Positions 5,791-13,834 of a stretch of 41,788 nucleotides of DNA are shown here, one piece after another. The translations under genes were made by a program, and so were the position numbers. The notes under the pieces were generated by a model. The model did no database searches, was not told the DNA's origin, and saw nothing but the letters and a program-made list of their open reading frames with translations. The stretch covers positions 1 through 41,788 of the forward strand of contig CADCIB010000025.1 in the NCBI GenBank assembly GCA_902801375.1. Reading direction: 5' to 3'. Every line of letters begins with the position of its first letter. The stretch's first letter is position 1. The DNA is from an uncultured Prevotellaceae bacterium (GTDB lineage: Bacteria; Bacteroidota; Bacteroidia; Bacteroidales; Bacteroidaceae).

Positions 5791-8210
5791 ACTTGGTATA
5801 TATCGTGGGCGGCGAGAAGCATTGCCGCCCCATCAAGAGCCTCGAAGAGCTGACTGCAGCCTGCAACACCGAGGAGAATGTCAGGAACTGGAATGAGTAT
5901 CGCCGCACGGGTGAGGATAGGTTCAAACGTGCGTTGGTACAGGTGAACTACAACTGTCAGGTGCCTGAGGGCGGTCTGCTGAAGGGTATCAAGACGGTGA
6001 GTCCCTTTTTCTTCTACGACATCGACTGTGGCAATCGTGAGGAGTGTCGCCAGATTATCAGCCGGTTGCTCGAAAAGAAGGATGAGCTGGGATTGGTAGA
6101 GGTGGCTGAGTCGGCCAGCTACGGTGTCCATGCGGTGGCCAGGAGAGCGCTGGGACGCACTATTCTGGAGTGTCAGGTGCGTATGTCTGTGATGACGCGT
6201 ACCGAAATGGACACGAACAACAAGGAGAACAACCGTGTGGTGTTCCACGGCCCTGTAGATGCTGTGACGACACCGCTGCTGGATGAGGCCCTTTTCACGG
6301 AGTCGCTCTCCGACGAGGAGGCTGCCGCCGAGTACCTGCGCCTGAAGGAGCGCGAGGCTCAGGGGCTGGAAGAGGTGCCGCCAGAAGCGAAGAAAGCCAA
6401 CAAGCACTATCGTCCGTGGGAATGCCCCACCCTCAGCAGCCTCAACGGCCTCACCCCCAGCCCCTCCCCGAAGGGAGAGGGGAGTAGTTACCACAGTTCG
6501 GACGAGGTGCTCTATGACCCTAAGGCAAGTTACAACGGGGTGTTGTTCAAGGACATCATCGCGAAGTATTGGGAGTTGTTCAACGGCGGCAAGGAGCCTA
6601 CAGAGGGCGACCGCAACGTGTTGACCTTTGAGCTGGCGGTGACTCTCCGCAGCATCTGCGGCTATTCGTTGGAGAAGATGATGCAGGTGGTGCCGAACTA
6701 CTGGAGCCGCACCTCCGACCCCTCGCCGAAGGGAGAGGAGCGTGATCTGTCTCAAGACAAGTGTGCTGCGGGAAGTGCGTGTACTCCGGAAGAAATGGCT
6801 GAATATCGCAAGACCATCGAGAACGCGCTGAAGGAGCCGCGCCGGGGGATGCCCTACAGGTTGAGGCAGGTGCTGCAGGCGCTGAAGTCGCAGGCTGGCG
6901 TGAAGGCCTGTGGCGGCACACTGACCACGCCGCCGCCGATGCCGAAACGGTTGCCCCCGCTGATCAAGCTGCTGACGAAGAACGTCCCCTGGTTCTACAA
7001 GCCCGCTGTGGCCAACGCGGTGTTCCCCGCCCTGGGCGTCCACCTGCACGGCGTGAAGTTCCGCTACTGGGACAACGTGGAGCACGAGGCCACGTTCATG
7101 AACATCCTCATCGGCAGGCAGTCGATAGGCAAGGGTACCATCAAGAAGCCCATCGAGTACATCATGGAGGACATCCGCCAGCGCGACATTCCCAACCGCC
7201 AGCGCGAACAGGAGTGGAAACAGAAGAATCCCGGTGCGAGGCAGAAGAAGGACCCGCGTCCGACGGACATCTGCATCCAGATGCTCATCGACAACCTGAC
7301 CGACGCCGTCTTCAACCAGCGCATCGTGGATGCCAACAACAACGGCCAGCGGTTCATCTACACCATCGTCGATGAGATTGAGGGCCTGAAGAAGGTGACA
7401 TCGAAGGGTTCCGTCGATGAGGTGGGCTTGCTCATCCGCAAGGCCTTCGACAACTCGGATGCCGGTCAGGAGCGCGTGGGTGCCGACTCGGTATCGGGTA
7501 TCGCTCCCCTGAGATGGAACTTCAACGCCTCGACGACTCCTCCCAATGCCCGCAAGTTCTTCTCGCGGATGGTCAACGACGGTACGGTAAGCCGACTGGA
7601 TGTGGCCACCATAATCCACGACGATGACGACGACGATACGGCCCCCATCCTGGGCATCTACGACCATACGTTTGCCGCCGAGCTGAAGCCCTACATCGAC
7701 CGCCTGGAGGCTGCCAGCGGGCTGATAGAATGCTCGCAGGCCAAGCGCCTGTCGCTCGAGATGAAGCAGGAGAACAGGGATGCTGCACGGCTCTGCGAGA
7801 GCGAGGCCTACCGCGTGTTTTCCTATCGTGCCAACGTCATCGCCTGGCTCAAGGGAATGGTGCTCTACGTGGCTCACGGCTACAAGTGGTCGAAGGAGAT
7901 TGCCAATTTCGTCCGTTGGACGCAGCAGTACAACCTCTGGTGCAAGATGCTCTACTTCGGCCAGCAGCTTGAAAAAGAGCTGCGCGAAGAGTTGGAGATA
8001 CAGCGCCAGTCGGGGCCGCAGAACCTCCTGGAGCTGCTGCCCGACGATTTCACGAAAGAGCAGTACCGCCGGATGCGCCAGCAGCAAGGGCGCAGCGGCG
8101 ACGGCGAATCGACCCTGCGTGTCTGGCAGAACCGCGGGTACATCGCCTTCGATGATGCCAGCGGACACTACTGCAAGACGGATGCGTATAAGCAAAAGTA
8201 TAAGCTATAG
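5784..8210 (+). CDS. BT4734/VirE-type primase-ATPase
   Basis: 808 residues. The N-terminal domain (about 1-200) has F-x-Y-DID (D79, D81) followed by SASYGVHAV, the pattern of BT4734-like/VirE N-terminal domains, related to archaeo-eukaryotic primases. A middle helical segment (about 250-300) resembles a primase C-terminal helper. The C-terminal half carries a P-loop-like GRQSIGKGT (about 444-452) and a possible Walker B (IVDE, D530), as in VirE or DUF3987-type helicases, then a winged-helix-like end. Inferred role: priming and unwinding for a mobile element. Two C/G-rich palindromes lie in frame (about 223-235 and 312-319), the first coding for LTPSPSPKGEG. No integrase is nearby. Confidence 0.7.
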   Translation: MVNLVYIVGGEKHCRPIKSLEELTAACNTEENVRNWNEYRRTGEDRFKRALVQVNYNCQVPEGGLLKGIKTVSPFFFYDIDCGNREECRQIISRLLEKKDELGLVEVAESASYGVHAVARRALGRTILECQVRMSVMTRTEMDTNNKENNRVVFHGPVDAVTTPLLDEALFTESLSDEEAAAEYLRLKEREAQGLEEVPPEAKKANKHYRPWECPTLSSLNGLTPSPSPKGEGSSYHSSDEVLYDPKASYNGVLFKDIIAKYWELFNGGKEPTEGDRNVLTFELAVTLRSICGYSLEKMMQVVPNYWSRTSDPSPKGEERDLSQDKCAAGSACTPEEMAEYRKTIENALKEPRRGMPYRLRQVLQALKSQAGVKACGGTLTTPPPMPKRLPPLIKLLTKNVPWFYKPAVANAVFPALGVHLHGVKFRYWDNVEHEATFMNILIGRQSIGKGTIKKPIEYIMEDIRQRDIPNRQREQEWKQKNPGARQKKDPRPTDICIQMLIDNLTDAVFNQRIVDANNNGQRFIYTIVDEIEGLKKVTSKGSVDEVGLLIRKAFDNSDAGQERVGADSVSGIAPLRWNFNASTTPPNARKFFSRMVNDGTVSRLDVATIIHDDDDDDTAPILGIYDHTFAAELKPYIDRLEAASGLIECSQAKRLSLEMKQENRDAARLCESEAYRVFSYRANVIAWLKGMVLYVAHGYKWSKEIANFVRWTQQYNLWCKMLYFGQQLEKELREELEIQRQSGPQNLLELLPDDFTKEQYRRMRQQQGRSGDGESTLRVWQNRGYIAFDDASGHYCKTDAYKQKYKL
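6450..6489 (+). repeat. In-frame palindrome in the primase-like gene
   Basis: CTCACCCCC and then CCCCTCCCC-gaa-GGGAGAGGGG, encoding LTPSPSPKGEG. It falls in the linker between the N-terminal and middle domains. A shorter relative is at 6719-6741 in the same gene. The same family is at 8333-8446 and 37967-38003. Confidence 0.75.
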
Positions 8211-8215
8211 GTCGC

Positions 8216-8240
8216 TGTTACAGTGTTACAGTGTTACAGT
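8216..8240. repeat. Three tandem copies of TGTTACAG
   Basis: TGTTACAG at 8216-8223, 8224-8231 and 8232-8239 in the gap between the primase-like and DUF5675 genes. It could be a binding site or slipped repeat; nothing more can be said. Confidence 0.8.
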
Positions 8241-8274
8241 TCGATTTCATACATCATTTAAAACATTTCACATC

Positions 8275-8817
8275 ATGGAATTGATATTGACAAGAATAGC
8301 CAAGAAGAAAAGCTATACAATAGGCAAACTGAGCCTCACCCCCAACCCCTCTCCAAGGGGAGAGGGGAGTGGTTACCGGCAAGCGCGGAATCCCGCCGCA
8401 GGACTATCTACGCCCCTCTCTTTTGGAGAGGGGTCGGGGGAGAGGCTTCTTTGCGACACCCTGGAGCCCCCGGTGCTGGAACAGAAAAGCAGGGTGAAGA
8501 TGGACGCTGTGATGCGCTCACCCAAGAAAGCGCAACGGCTGAAGCCCTTCGCCATCCCGCCAGGCAGATATGCGGTGGTCATCAGCTACTCGCCGAAGAT
8601 GAAGCAGTGGCTGCCTATCCTGCTCGGTGTGCCGATGTTCAAGGGCATCAGGATTCATGCGGGGAATAGCGTAGGCGATACGCAAGGCTGCATCCTCGTG
8701 GGCGAGAACCGCCAGAAGGGGATGGTGCTGAACTCGCGGAAGGCTCTCACCCGCGTGAAGGAGGCCATCGTCGAGGCGAAGGACCGCGGCGAGGCCGTGT
8801 GGATCACCATCCGCTGA
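8275..8817 (+). CDS. DUF5675 family protein with a palindrome insertion
   Basis: 180 residues from the ATG at 8275. The start (MELILTRIAKKKSYTIGKL) and the C-terminal half (IPPGRYAVVISYSPKMKQW, IRIHAGNSVGDTQGCILVGE, then VLNS) are clear DUF5675 features; the family is common in Bacteroidetes phages and conjugative elements and its activity is unknown. Between TIGKL and LCDTLE the family normally has only a few residues; here a 114-bp inverted-repeat element (8333-8446) adds about 38, including LTPNPSPRGEG. The length is a multiple of three and the frame stays open. It is the last gene of the primase module. Confidence 0.75.
   Translation: MELILTRIAKKKSYTIGKLSLTPNPSPRGEGSGYRQARNPAAGLSTPLSFGEGSGERLLCDTLEPPVLEQKSRVKMDAVMRSPKKAQRLKPFAIPPGRYAVVISYSPKMKQWLPILLGVPMFKGIRIHAGNSVGDTQGCILVGENRQKGMVLNSRKALTRVKEAIVEAKDRGEAVWITIR
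8333..8446. repeat. 114-bp in-frame palindromic element
   Basis: The 22-bp ends (8333-8354 and 8425-8446) are inverted repeats with two mismatches. Inside are smaller hairpins (CCCCTCTCC-aa-GGGGAGAGGGG and CCCCTCTC-tttt-GGAGAGGGG). It sits inside the DUF5675 gene without breaking the frame. Confidence 0.85.
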
Positions 8818-8900
8818 CGCTCACAAACGTGCCTATTCCATCCGCTGACGCTCACAAACGTGCCTATTCCATCCGTTGGCGCTCACAAGCGTACCTATTC
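8808..8900. repeat. Three tandem 31-bp repeats at a convergent gene junction
   Basis: Copies at 8808-8838, 8839-8869 and 8870-8900, the first two identical, the third diverged at about four positions; each contains GACGCTCACAAACGTGCC or a variant. The first copy covers the last codons of the DUF5675 gene and the third covers the stop of the opposing gene. Confidence 0.9.
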
Positions 8901-9716
8901 TTCGATTTCTGCAAGCGTCTTGGCGAAATTGGCCATGAAGTTGCTGGTGGTCTCGATGGGGTTGTAGCGCAGGTACTTGAAGCTGCGGCGTAGGTTGCGC
9001 CGCAGCACTTTGCTGTTGTTCTGCACCATGCCGTTGGTGCGCATGCGGAAATGCCAGTTCTCGGCGGTGTCGGCAGCGGTATGTGTGAGCGAGCGTTCCA
9101 CGAGTCTGACGGCGGCTTTCTCCTGCTGGTGCATGAAGGGAATCTCGTCGTCGGCGAAGTTAAAGAGGTTCACGAGTATACTTCCCTGAAGGCTGGTCAT
9201 GCGCATGATGTAGAGTCGTTGCAGCCAGTTCTCGATTTGCACGAAGTCTACAAGTTGGCCTTTGGTTCGCAAGAATCGTCCGAGCTCGATGATTCCCCTC
9301 AGGGAGATGCCTTTGGTGAGTGTCTGGTTGACATTGTTGACGATGATGAGCATCAGCTGCCAGGTCTCCGGTGTGGACTCGGGGTTGTTTTCCTCGCGGC
9401 GATGAATGCGTTTCATCTGCCATTTCAGGAGGATGTTGGAGAGTTCCGGCTCTTCTTCCTCGATTTCCCGGACATAGTCGTCGATGGTGGGGACCGCAGA
9501 GGATGTGATGGGAGGGAAGTTCGACAACGCAGGACGGGCAGGGTCGCTACTGAGATTGTAGAGACCCTGCTCGATGAATGGCTCAACGTTTTGCATCTCG
9601 GCTATCTGGCTGAGGCGCTGCCATTTGAAGGCCGACATGGGCTCCAGCTTTTCCTGTGTGCTGAAAGCCCCGTTGCGGAGAAGTCGGAAGAAGTTGCGGT
9701 TGATGATCGACGACAT
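8895..9716 (-). CDS. Unknown protein downstream of uxaA
   Basis: 273 residues, largely helical, cytoplasmic (no signal or membrane segment). It starts MSSIINRNFFRLLRNGAFST and has an acidic stretch (REIEEEEPELSNI) in the middle. The start is 9 bp after the uxaA stop, so it is very likely co-transcribed with uxaA. I recognise no domain; its length and good codon pattern argue it is real. The 3' end runs into a 31-bp tandem repeat. Confidence 0.7.
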   Translation of the reverse strand: MSSIINRNFFRLLRNGAFSTQEKLEPMSAFKWQRLSQIAEMQNVEPFIEQGLYNLSSDPARPALSNFPPITSSAVPTIDDYVREIEEEEPELSNILLKWQMKRIHRREENNPESTPETWQLMLIIVNNVNQTLTKGISLRGIIELGRFLRTKGQLVDFVQIENWLQRLYIMRMTSLQGSILVNLFNFADDEIPFMHQQEKAAVRLVERSLTHTAADTAENWHFRMRTNGMVQNNSKVLRRNLRRSFKYLRYNPIETTSNFMANFAKTLAEIEE

Positions 9717-9725
9717 GACTCAGGC

Positions 9726-11237
9726 TTATAGGGTGACACCGTTCTTGAAAATGGCTATTTCGCTATAGCCGTTGGCTTCGTTGCGTGTGGGTTCGCCGTT
9801 TGCTATGGCCACGATCTTCTCTACGAAGCGCGGCATCAGTTCTTGCATGGGCATCCCGTCGGCCAGAAGGCCGGCATTGAAGTCAATCCAGTTGGGTTTG
9901 CGGTTGTATAGCGTGCTGTTGGTAGCAATCTTCATGGTCGGGACGAAGGTGCCGAAGGGTGTTCCGCGGCCGGTGGTGAAGAGCACTATCTGGCATCCGG
10001 CGGAAGCGAGCGCGGTGGCTGCCACGAGGTCGTTGCCTGGTGCGGAAAGCAGGTTGAGTCCGGTGGCTTGCAGTCGGTCGCCATAGGCCAGCACTCCGCT
10101 GACGAGGGCCTTGCCGCATTTTTGCGTGCATCCCAATGCTTTGTCTTCCAGCGTGGAGATGCCTCCGGCCTTGTTGCCCGGCGATGGGTTTTCGCCTACG
10201 GGTTCCCCATGACTGAGGAAATACTCTTTGAAGTCGTTGATGAGCTGAACGGTTTGGTCGAACAGCTGGCGCGTCTTGCATCGGTTCATGAGGATGGTCT
10301 CGGCTCCGAACATCTCAGGCACTTCAGTCAGTATGGACGTACCACCCCGCTCCACGAGGTAGTCGGAGAATTCACCTACGAGTGGGTTGGCGGTGATGCC
10401 GCTCAGTCCGTCGGAACCGCCACACTTCAGTCCTACGCGAAGCTTGCTCAACGGGCATTCTGTGCGGCGGTCTTGGCGTGCCAGTTCGTAGAGCTCGCGC
10501 AAGATGCGCATGCCTTCCTCTGTCTCGTCGCCTTCCACCTGTTGGGTGACCATCAGGCGGATGCGCTCTTGGTCGTACTGCCCCAGCGTTTGCATGAAGG
10601 CCTCCGGCTGGTTGTTCTCACATCCCAGTCCAATCACCAGAACGGCTCCTGCGTTGGGATGGAGCACTATGTCGCGCAGAATCTTTCGCGTATTCTCGTG
10701 GTCGCCGCTCAGTTGCGAGCATCCGAAGTTGTGGTGCCAGGCATGAATGGCGTCGATGCCTTGTAGTCCTGTTTCTTGCTGGAGCTGATGGGCGAGGCGT
10801 TCGGCAATGCCGTTGACGCAACCTACTGTCGGCACGATCCATATCTCGTTGCGAATGCCAACTTCGCCGTTCCGTCGTACATATCCCTTGAAGGAGGGAG
10901 CATCAAGAGGTGTTTGCGAAGCGTTGTCAGAGAGAACCTCTGGCACAGGATGGTATTCGTAGGAGAGCGTTCCCTTGAGGTTGGTCTTGAGGTTGTTCTC
11001 GTTGACCCATTGCCCGGCCTTCAGGTCGATGGCTGCGTGGCCGATGGGGTAGCCATATTTTATAATGTTCTCGCCCGCGGGTGTGTCGTTGAGCAGGATT
11101 TTATGACCTGCGGGCGTGTCTTGCAATACTTCTATCGTGCCTGCTTCTGTGACCACCGTTTCTCCTTGCTTCATCGCTTCAAGGCATACTACTACTGTGT
11201 CGGCGGGATTGATTTTGATGTACTTCGCTGTCTTCAT
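9726..11237 (-). CDS. uxaA: Altronate dehydratase (UxaA)
   Basis: 503 residues, close to the usual length of about 495. Converts D-altronate to 2-keto-3-deoxygluconate, a step in galacturonate catabolism. The N-terminal SAF domain (residues about 1-90) is followed by the dehydratase core: NGEVGIRNEIWIVPTVGCV, HNFGCSQLSGDHENTRKIL, a LKCGGSDGLSGITANP motif and EVPEMFGAE. Cysteine and histidine clusters suit the metal site of this family. It lies 77 bp after the LacI-type regulator and 9 bp before the unknown gene, in one minus-strand unit. Its product feeds KdgK and Eda, encoded divergently. Confidence 0.95.
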   Translation of the reverse strand: MKTAKYIKINPADTVVVCLEAMKQGETVVTEAGTIEVLQDTPAGHKILLNDTPAGENIIKYGYPIGHAAIDLKAGQWVNENNLKTNLKGTLSYEYHPVPEVLSDNASQTPLDAPSFKGYVRRNGEVGIRNEIWIVPTVGCVNGIAERLAHQLQQETGLQGIDAIHAWHHNFGCSQLSGDHENTRKILRDIVLHPNAGAVLVIGLGCENNQPEAFMQTLGQYDQERIRLMVTQQVEGDETEEGMRILRELYELARQDRRTECPLSKLRVGLKCGGSDGLSGITANPLVGEFSDYLVERGGTSILTEVPEMFGAETILMNRCKTRQLFDQTVQLINDFKEYFLSHGEPVGENPSPGNKAGGISTLEDKALGCTQKCGKALVSGVLAYGDRLQATGLNLLSAPGNDLVAATALASAGCQIVLFTTGRGTPFGTFVPTMKIATNSTLYNRKPNWIDFNAGLLADGMPMQELMPRFVEKIVAIANGEPTRNEANGYSEIAIFKNGVTL

Positions 11238-11314
11238 TGTTTTACTTGCTTATGGCGGTTTATACTTTTCTTATTCAGTTGATTGCGAGGATTTTCTGAA
11301 GATTATATTGAAGG

Positions 11315-12379
11315 TCAGATGAGTTTCCTCCAATAGAAGTCCACGTTCTCGCGTGTGAGCAGTTCAATGGGCATATAGTTCACCGGTTTCACTTTTTGTC
11401 GGAGCACGATGGCCTTGAAGAGCGTGTCGATGCAATAGTAGCCCTGCATGTAGGCATGTTGAGCGATGAGGAAGGAGATGCTTCCTCGCCGTAGGCAGGT
11501 GGCGTTGTCGTTGACCATATCGTAGCCCATGATCTGTATGTCGGTGCGGTGCTTGCGTAGCAAGTAGTCGCCCACGATATGGGCTTTTGAACTCATCGTG
11601 ATACAATGGTGGATGTGGGGGTGGGCGGCAAAGAAAGTGTCGAGCTGGCGGTCGGTCTCTTCCTGCTCTTGAGAAAGCGAAAGGTCGAATACCGAGATGT
11701 CGATGTGGGGGAAGTGCTGATGCATGTATTGGCGGAATCCCTCTTCGCGGAATGCCTGTTGCCGACTGCCCACTTTGCCGTCTTTGGTATGTCGCATGAG
11801 CATGATTTCCGTCTCCTTCGATGCAATGAACATCAGGGTCTGGGCGGCAAAGCGTCCGCTCCGGATGGGGTCTTGTCCGTAGAACGAAAGGGGCTTGAGT
11901 TCCGGAACGTAAGCGTCGATCATCACAAAGGGTATGCCCAGCTCGTGCAGCTTGTCGGTGTAGGGGCGCATCACCTCCACTTCTGAGGGTACGACCACGA
12001 CTCCATTGGGATGAGAGTCGATGACCTCTTGGAAAGTCTGTTCATACGACTGTGTGTCGAAACGGGAAAAATGGCGTATTTGAACGTCAACGTGGAAGTC
12101 GTTCATGATTTCGCAGGCCTCCATAGCCCCTATTTCCACTTCATGCCAGTAGGCTTCGCGCTCATATTGCGGCACGATGATGAAGAAGGTGTAGTGCTTG
12201 TTGTAGGCCAATGCGCTAGCGTAGCGGTTGGGGCGGTAGTTGATTTCCTTCATCACCTGCTCCACCTTCTCGCGTGCCTCTTTGGAGACGTTGGGGCGGT
12301 TGTGAAGAATCCTGTCTACCGTTCCCACGGAGACGCCCGCTTTCTCAGCAATGTCTTTGATTCGTATTTTCTGAGTCAT
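11315..12379 (-). CDS. LacI-family transcriptional regulator
   Basis: 354 residues. The N-terminal helix-turn-helix (IRIKDIAEKAGVSVGTVDRI, hinge at NYRPNRYASAL) binds operators; the rest is a periplasmic-binding-protein-like sensor domain of the type 1 superfamily. Located between uxaA and kdgK, so it probably controls hexuronate breakdown in response to a sugar acid such as KDG or altronate (inferred). The start ATG follows TACATTTG by about 65 bp on the minus strand. It may be autoregulated from the palindrome at 12468-12481. Confidence 0.9.
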   Translation of the reverse strand: MTQKIRIKDIAEKAGVSVGTVDRILHNRPNVSKEAREKVEQVMKEINYRPNRYASALAYNKHYTFFIIVPQYEREAYWHEVEIGAMEACEIMNDFHVDVQIRHFSRFDTQSYEQTFQEVIDSHPNGVVVVPSEVEVMRPYTDKLHELGIPFVMIDAYVPELKPLSFYGQDPIRSGRFAAQTLMFIASKETEIMLMRHTKDGKVGSRQQAFREEGFRQYMHQHFPHIDISVFDLSLSQEQEETDRQLDTFFAAHPHIHHCITMSSKAHIVGDYLLRKHRTDIQIMGYDMVNDNATCLRRGSISFLIAQHAYMQGYYCIDTLFKAIVLRQKVKPVNYMPIELLTRENVDFYWRKLI

Positions 12380-12443
12380 GATAACCTCTCTTTTTCGTTT
12401 TTCTCACGATGGCGCTTACTCCGTGCACACAAAGATGAGCATG

Positions 12444-12451
12444 CAAATGTA
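12444..12451 (-). promoter_or_regulatory. -7 box for the LacI-type gene
   Basis: TACATTTG on the minus strand fits the -7 consensus and is followed by GCATGC. The leader would be about 60 nt. Confidence 0.6.
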
Positions 12452-12467
12452 GTAATAAATCTTGAAT

Positions 12468-12481
12468 TGTGCGAACGCACA
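12468..12481. promoter_or_regulatory. Candidate LacI-type operator
   Basis: TGTGCG-aa-CGCACA is a perfect 6-bp inverted repeat with a two-base centre, between the divergent promoters. It lies just upstream of the -7 box of the regulator gene and about 65 bp upstream of the kdgK -7 box. Size and symmetry suit a LacI-family operator. Confidence 0.5.
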
Positions 12482-12545
12482 GCGTTTTTTTTGCTAAAAA
12501 GCAATAAAAAAAAGAAAAAACCTTGGGATTATGAAGGGGAAGACG

Positions 12546-12553
12546 TAATTTTG
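12546..12553 (+). promoter_or_regulatory. -7 box for kdgK operon
   Basis: TAATTTTG matches TAnnTTTG. The leader before kdgK would be about 90 nt. Confidence 0.5.
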
Positions 12554-12650
12554 TAGACTGTTAGAATCAATAAACGGTGGGGCTCTGCATCAGGAAGAGT
12601 CGTCGCGGGTATATATTCAGAAACATCTATTATAATCAAAAATAAAGAAC

Positions 12651-13673
12651 ATGGCACGTATTATTACATTAGGCGAGATTATGCTACGCCTGTCTCCCGA
12701 AGGAAACAACCGTTTTGTACAAAGTGAGTCATTTAGAATCATCCCCGGCGGCGGTGAGGCCAATGTGGCCGTCAGCGTAGCTAACTATGGGCATGAGGCA
12801 TGTTTCGTAACCAAGTTGCCCAAGCACGAGATAGGACAGATTGCCGTGAATGCACTTCGTCGCTATGGTGTGGACACCCGTTTCATCGTACGTGGTGGCG
12901 ACCGTGTGGGTCTGTATTATGCCGAAACAGGTGCTTCGATGCGTCCGTCGAAGGTGATCTACGACCGCGCCCATAGCGCTATTGCCGAAGCGAAGGCCGA
13001 TGAGTTTGACTTCGACCGCATCATGGAGGGTGCTCAGTGGTTCCATTGGAGCGGCATCACTCCGGCTATCAGCGACAATGCTGCAGAACTGACACGCTTA
13101 GCTTGTGAGGCTGCCAAGCGTCACGGTGTGATGGTGTCGGTAGATTTGAATTTCCGTAAGAAGCTGTGGACCAGCGAGAAAGCCATCAGCGTGATGCGAC
13201 CGCTGATGAAGTATGTGGACGTATGTATCGGCAACGAAGAAGACGCCGAACTTTGTCTGGGCTTCAAACCCGATGCCGACGTGGAAGGTGGCAAGACCGA
13301 CGCTGCCGGCTATGAGCGCATTTTCCGCCAGATGAAAGAGGAGTTTGGCTTCAAGTATGTGGTCTCTACGCTCCGCGAGAGTTTCTCGGCTACCTTCAAC
13401 GGCTGGAAGGCACTCATCTTTGATGGGAAGGAGTTCTATCAGTCGAAGCGCTATGAAATCAACCCCATCATCGACCGCGTGGGTGGCGGCGACTCGTTCT
13501 CTGGCGGTTTGATTCACGGCCTTCTGACAAAACCGACACAGGGCGAGGCCTTAGAGTTTGCCGTTGCAGCGAGTGCTTTGAAGCATACCATCAATGGTGA
13601 CTTTAATTTAGTGAATGCCGATGAGGTGGAGAGTCTCGCCGGCGGAAATGCCAACGGTCGTGTACAGAGATAA
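12651..13673 (+). CDS. kdgK: 2-keto-3-deoxygluconate kinase (PfkB family)
   Basis: 340 residues. Phosphorylates 2-keto-3-deoxygluconate at C6 with ATP, giving KDPG. N-terminal PfkB signature (IIPGGGEANVAVSVANYG) and C-terminal signature with the catalytic aspartate (DRVGGGDSFSGGLIHGLL). The neighbours (uxaA, eda) and length fit KdgK rather than fructokinase. First gene of a plus-strand unit with the DUF4177 gene and eda. Confidence 0.92.
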   Translation: MARIITLGEIMLRLSPEGNNRFVQSESFRIIPGGGEANVAVSVANYGHEACFVTKLPKHEIGQIAVNALRRYGVDTRFIVRGGDRVGLYYAETGASMRPSKVIYDRAHSAIAEAKADEFDFDRIMEGAQWFHWSGITPAISDNAAELTRLACEAAKRHGVMVSVDLNFRKKLWTSEKAISVMRPLMKYVDVCIGNEEDAELCLGFKPDADVEGGKTDAAGYERIFRQMKEEFGFKYVVSTLRESFSATFNGWKALIFDGKEFYQSKRYEINPIIDRVGGGDSFSGGLIHGLLTKPTQGEALEFAVAASALKHTINGDFNLVNADEVESLAGGNANGRVQR

Positions 13674-13682
13674 TAGAAGCGT

Positions 13683-13820
13683 ATGAAACAGTATGAGTAT
13701 AAAGTGATCTCCCCGCTCATCAAGCGTGAGGACAAACTCAACGAGCTTGGTTTTGAAGGTTGGGAACTTGTGGCGGTCAGCGACATCTATATGTATCTGA
13801 AACGCGAGTATAAGGAATAA
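13683..13820 (+). CDS. DUF4177-like small protein
   Basis: 45 residues. It reads [11 protein letters not shown], then [16 protein letters not shown] and a YLKREY end, the typical DUF4177 pattern. Function is unknown; the family is small and cytoplasmic. It lies 9 bp after kdgK and 14 bp before eda, so it is within the operon. It is short but the motif match is good. Confidence 0.75.
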   Translation: MKQYEYKVISPLIKREDKLNELGFEGWELVAVSDIYMYLKREYKE

Positions 13821-13834
13821 AAAAGCAAAAGGAA

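Noticed and set aside
5748-8195. 815-codon minus-strand frame opposite the primase-like gene
   Set aside because: It mirrors a well-supported gene in the opposite frame; the translation is Leu/Val/His-rich shadow sequence with no motifs.
8808-8900. Possible CRISPR array of 31-bp units
   Set aside because: Units touch each other without spacers and only three exist.
1-8900. Complete prophage
   Set aside because: No integrase, terminase, portal, capsid or tail gene is visible; only regulatory and replication-type genes.
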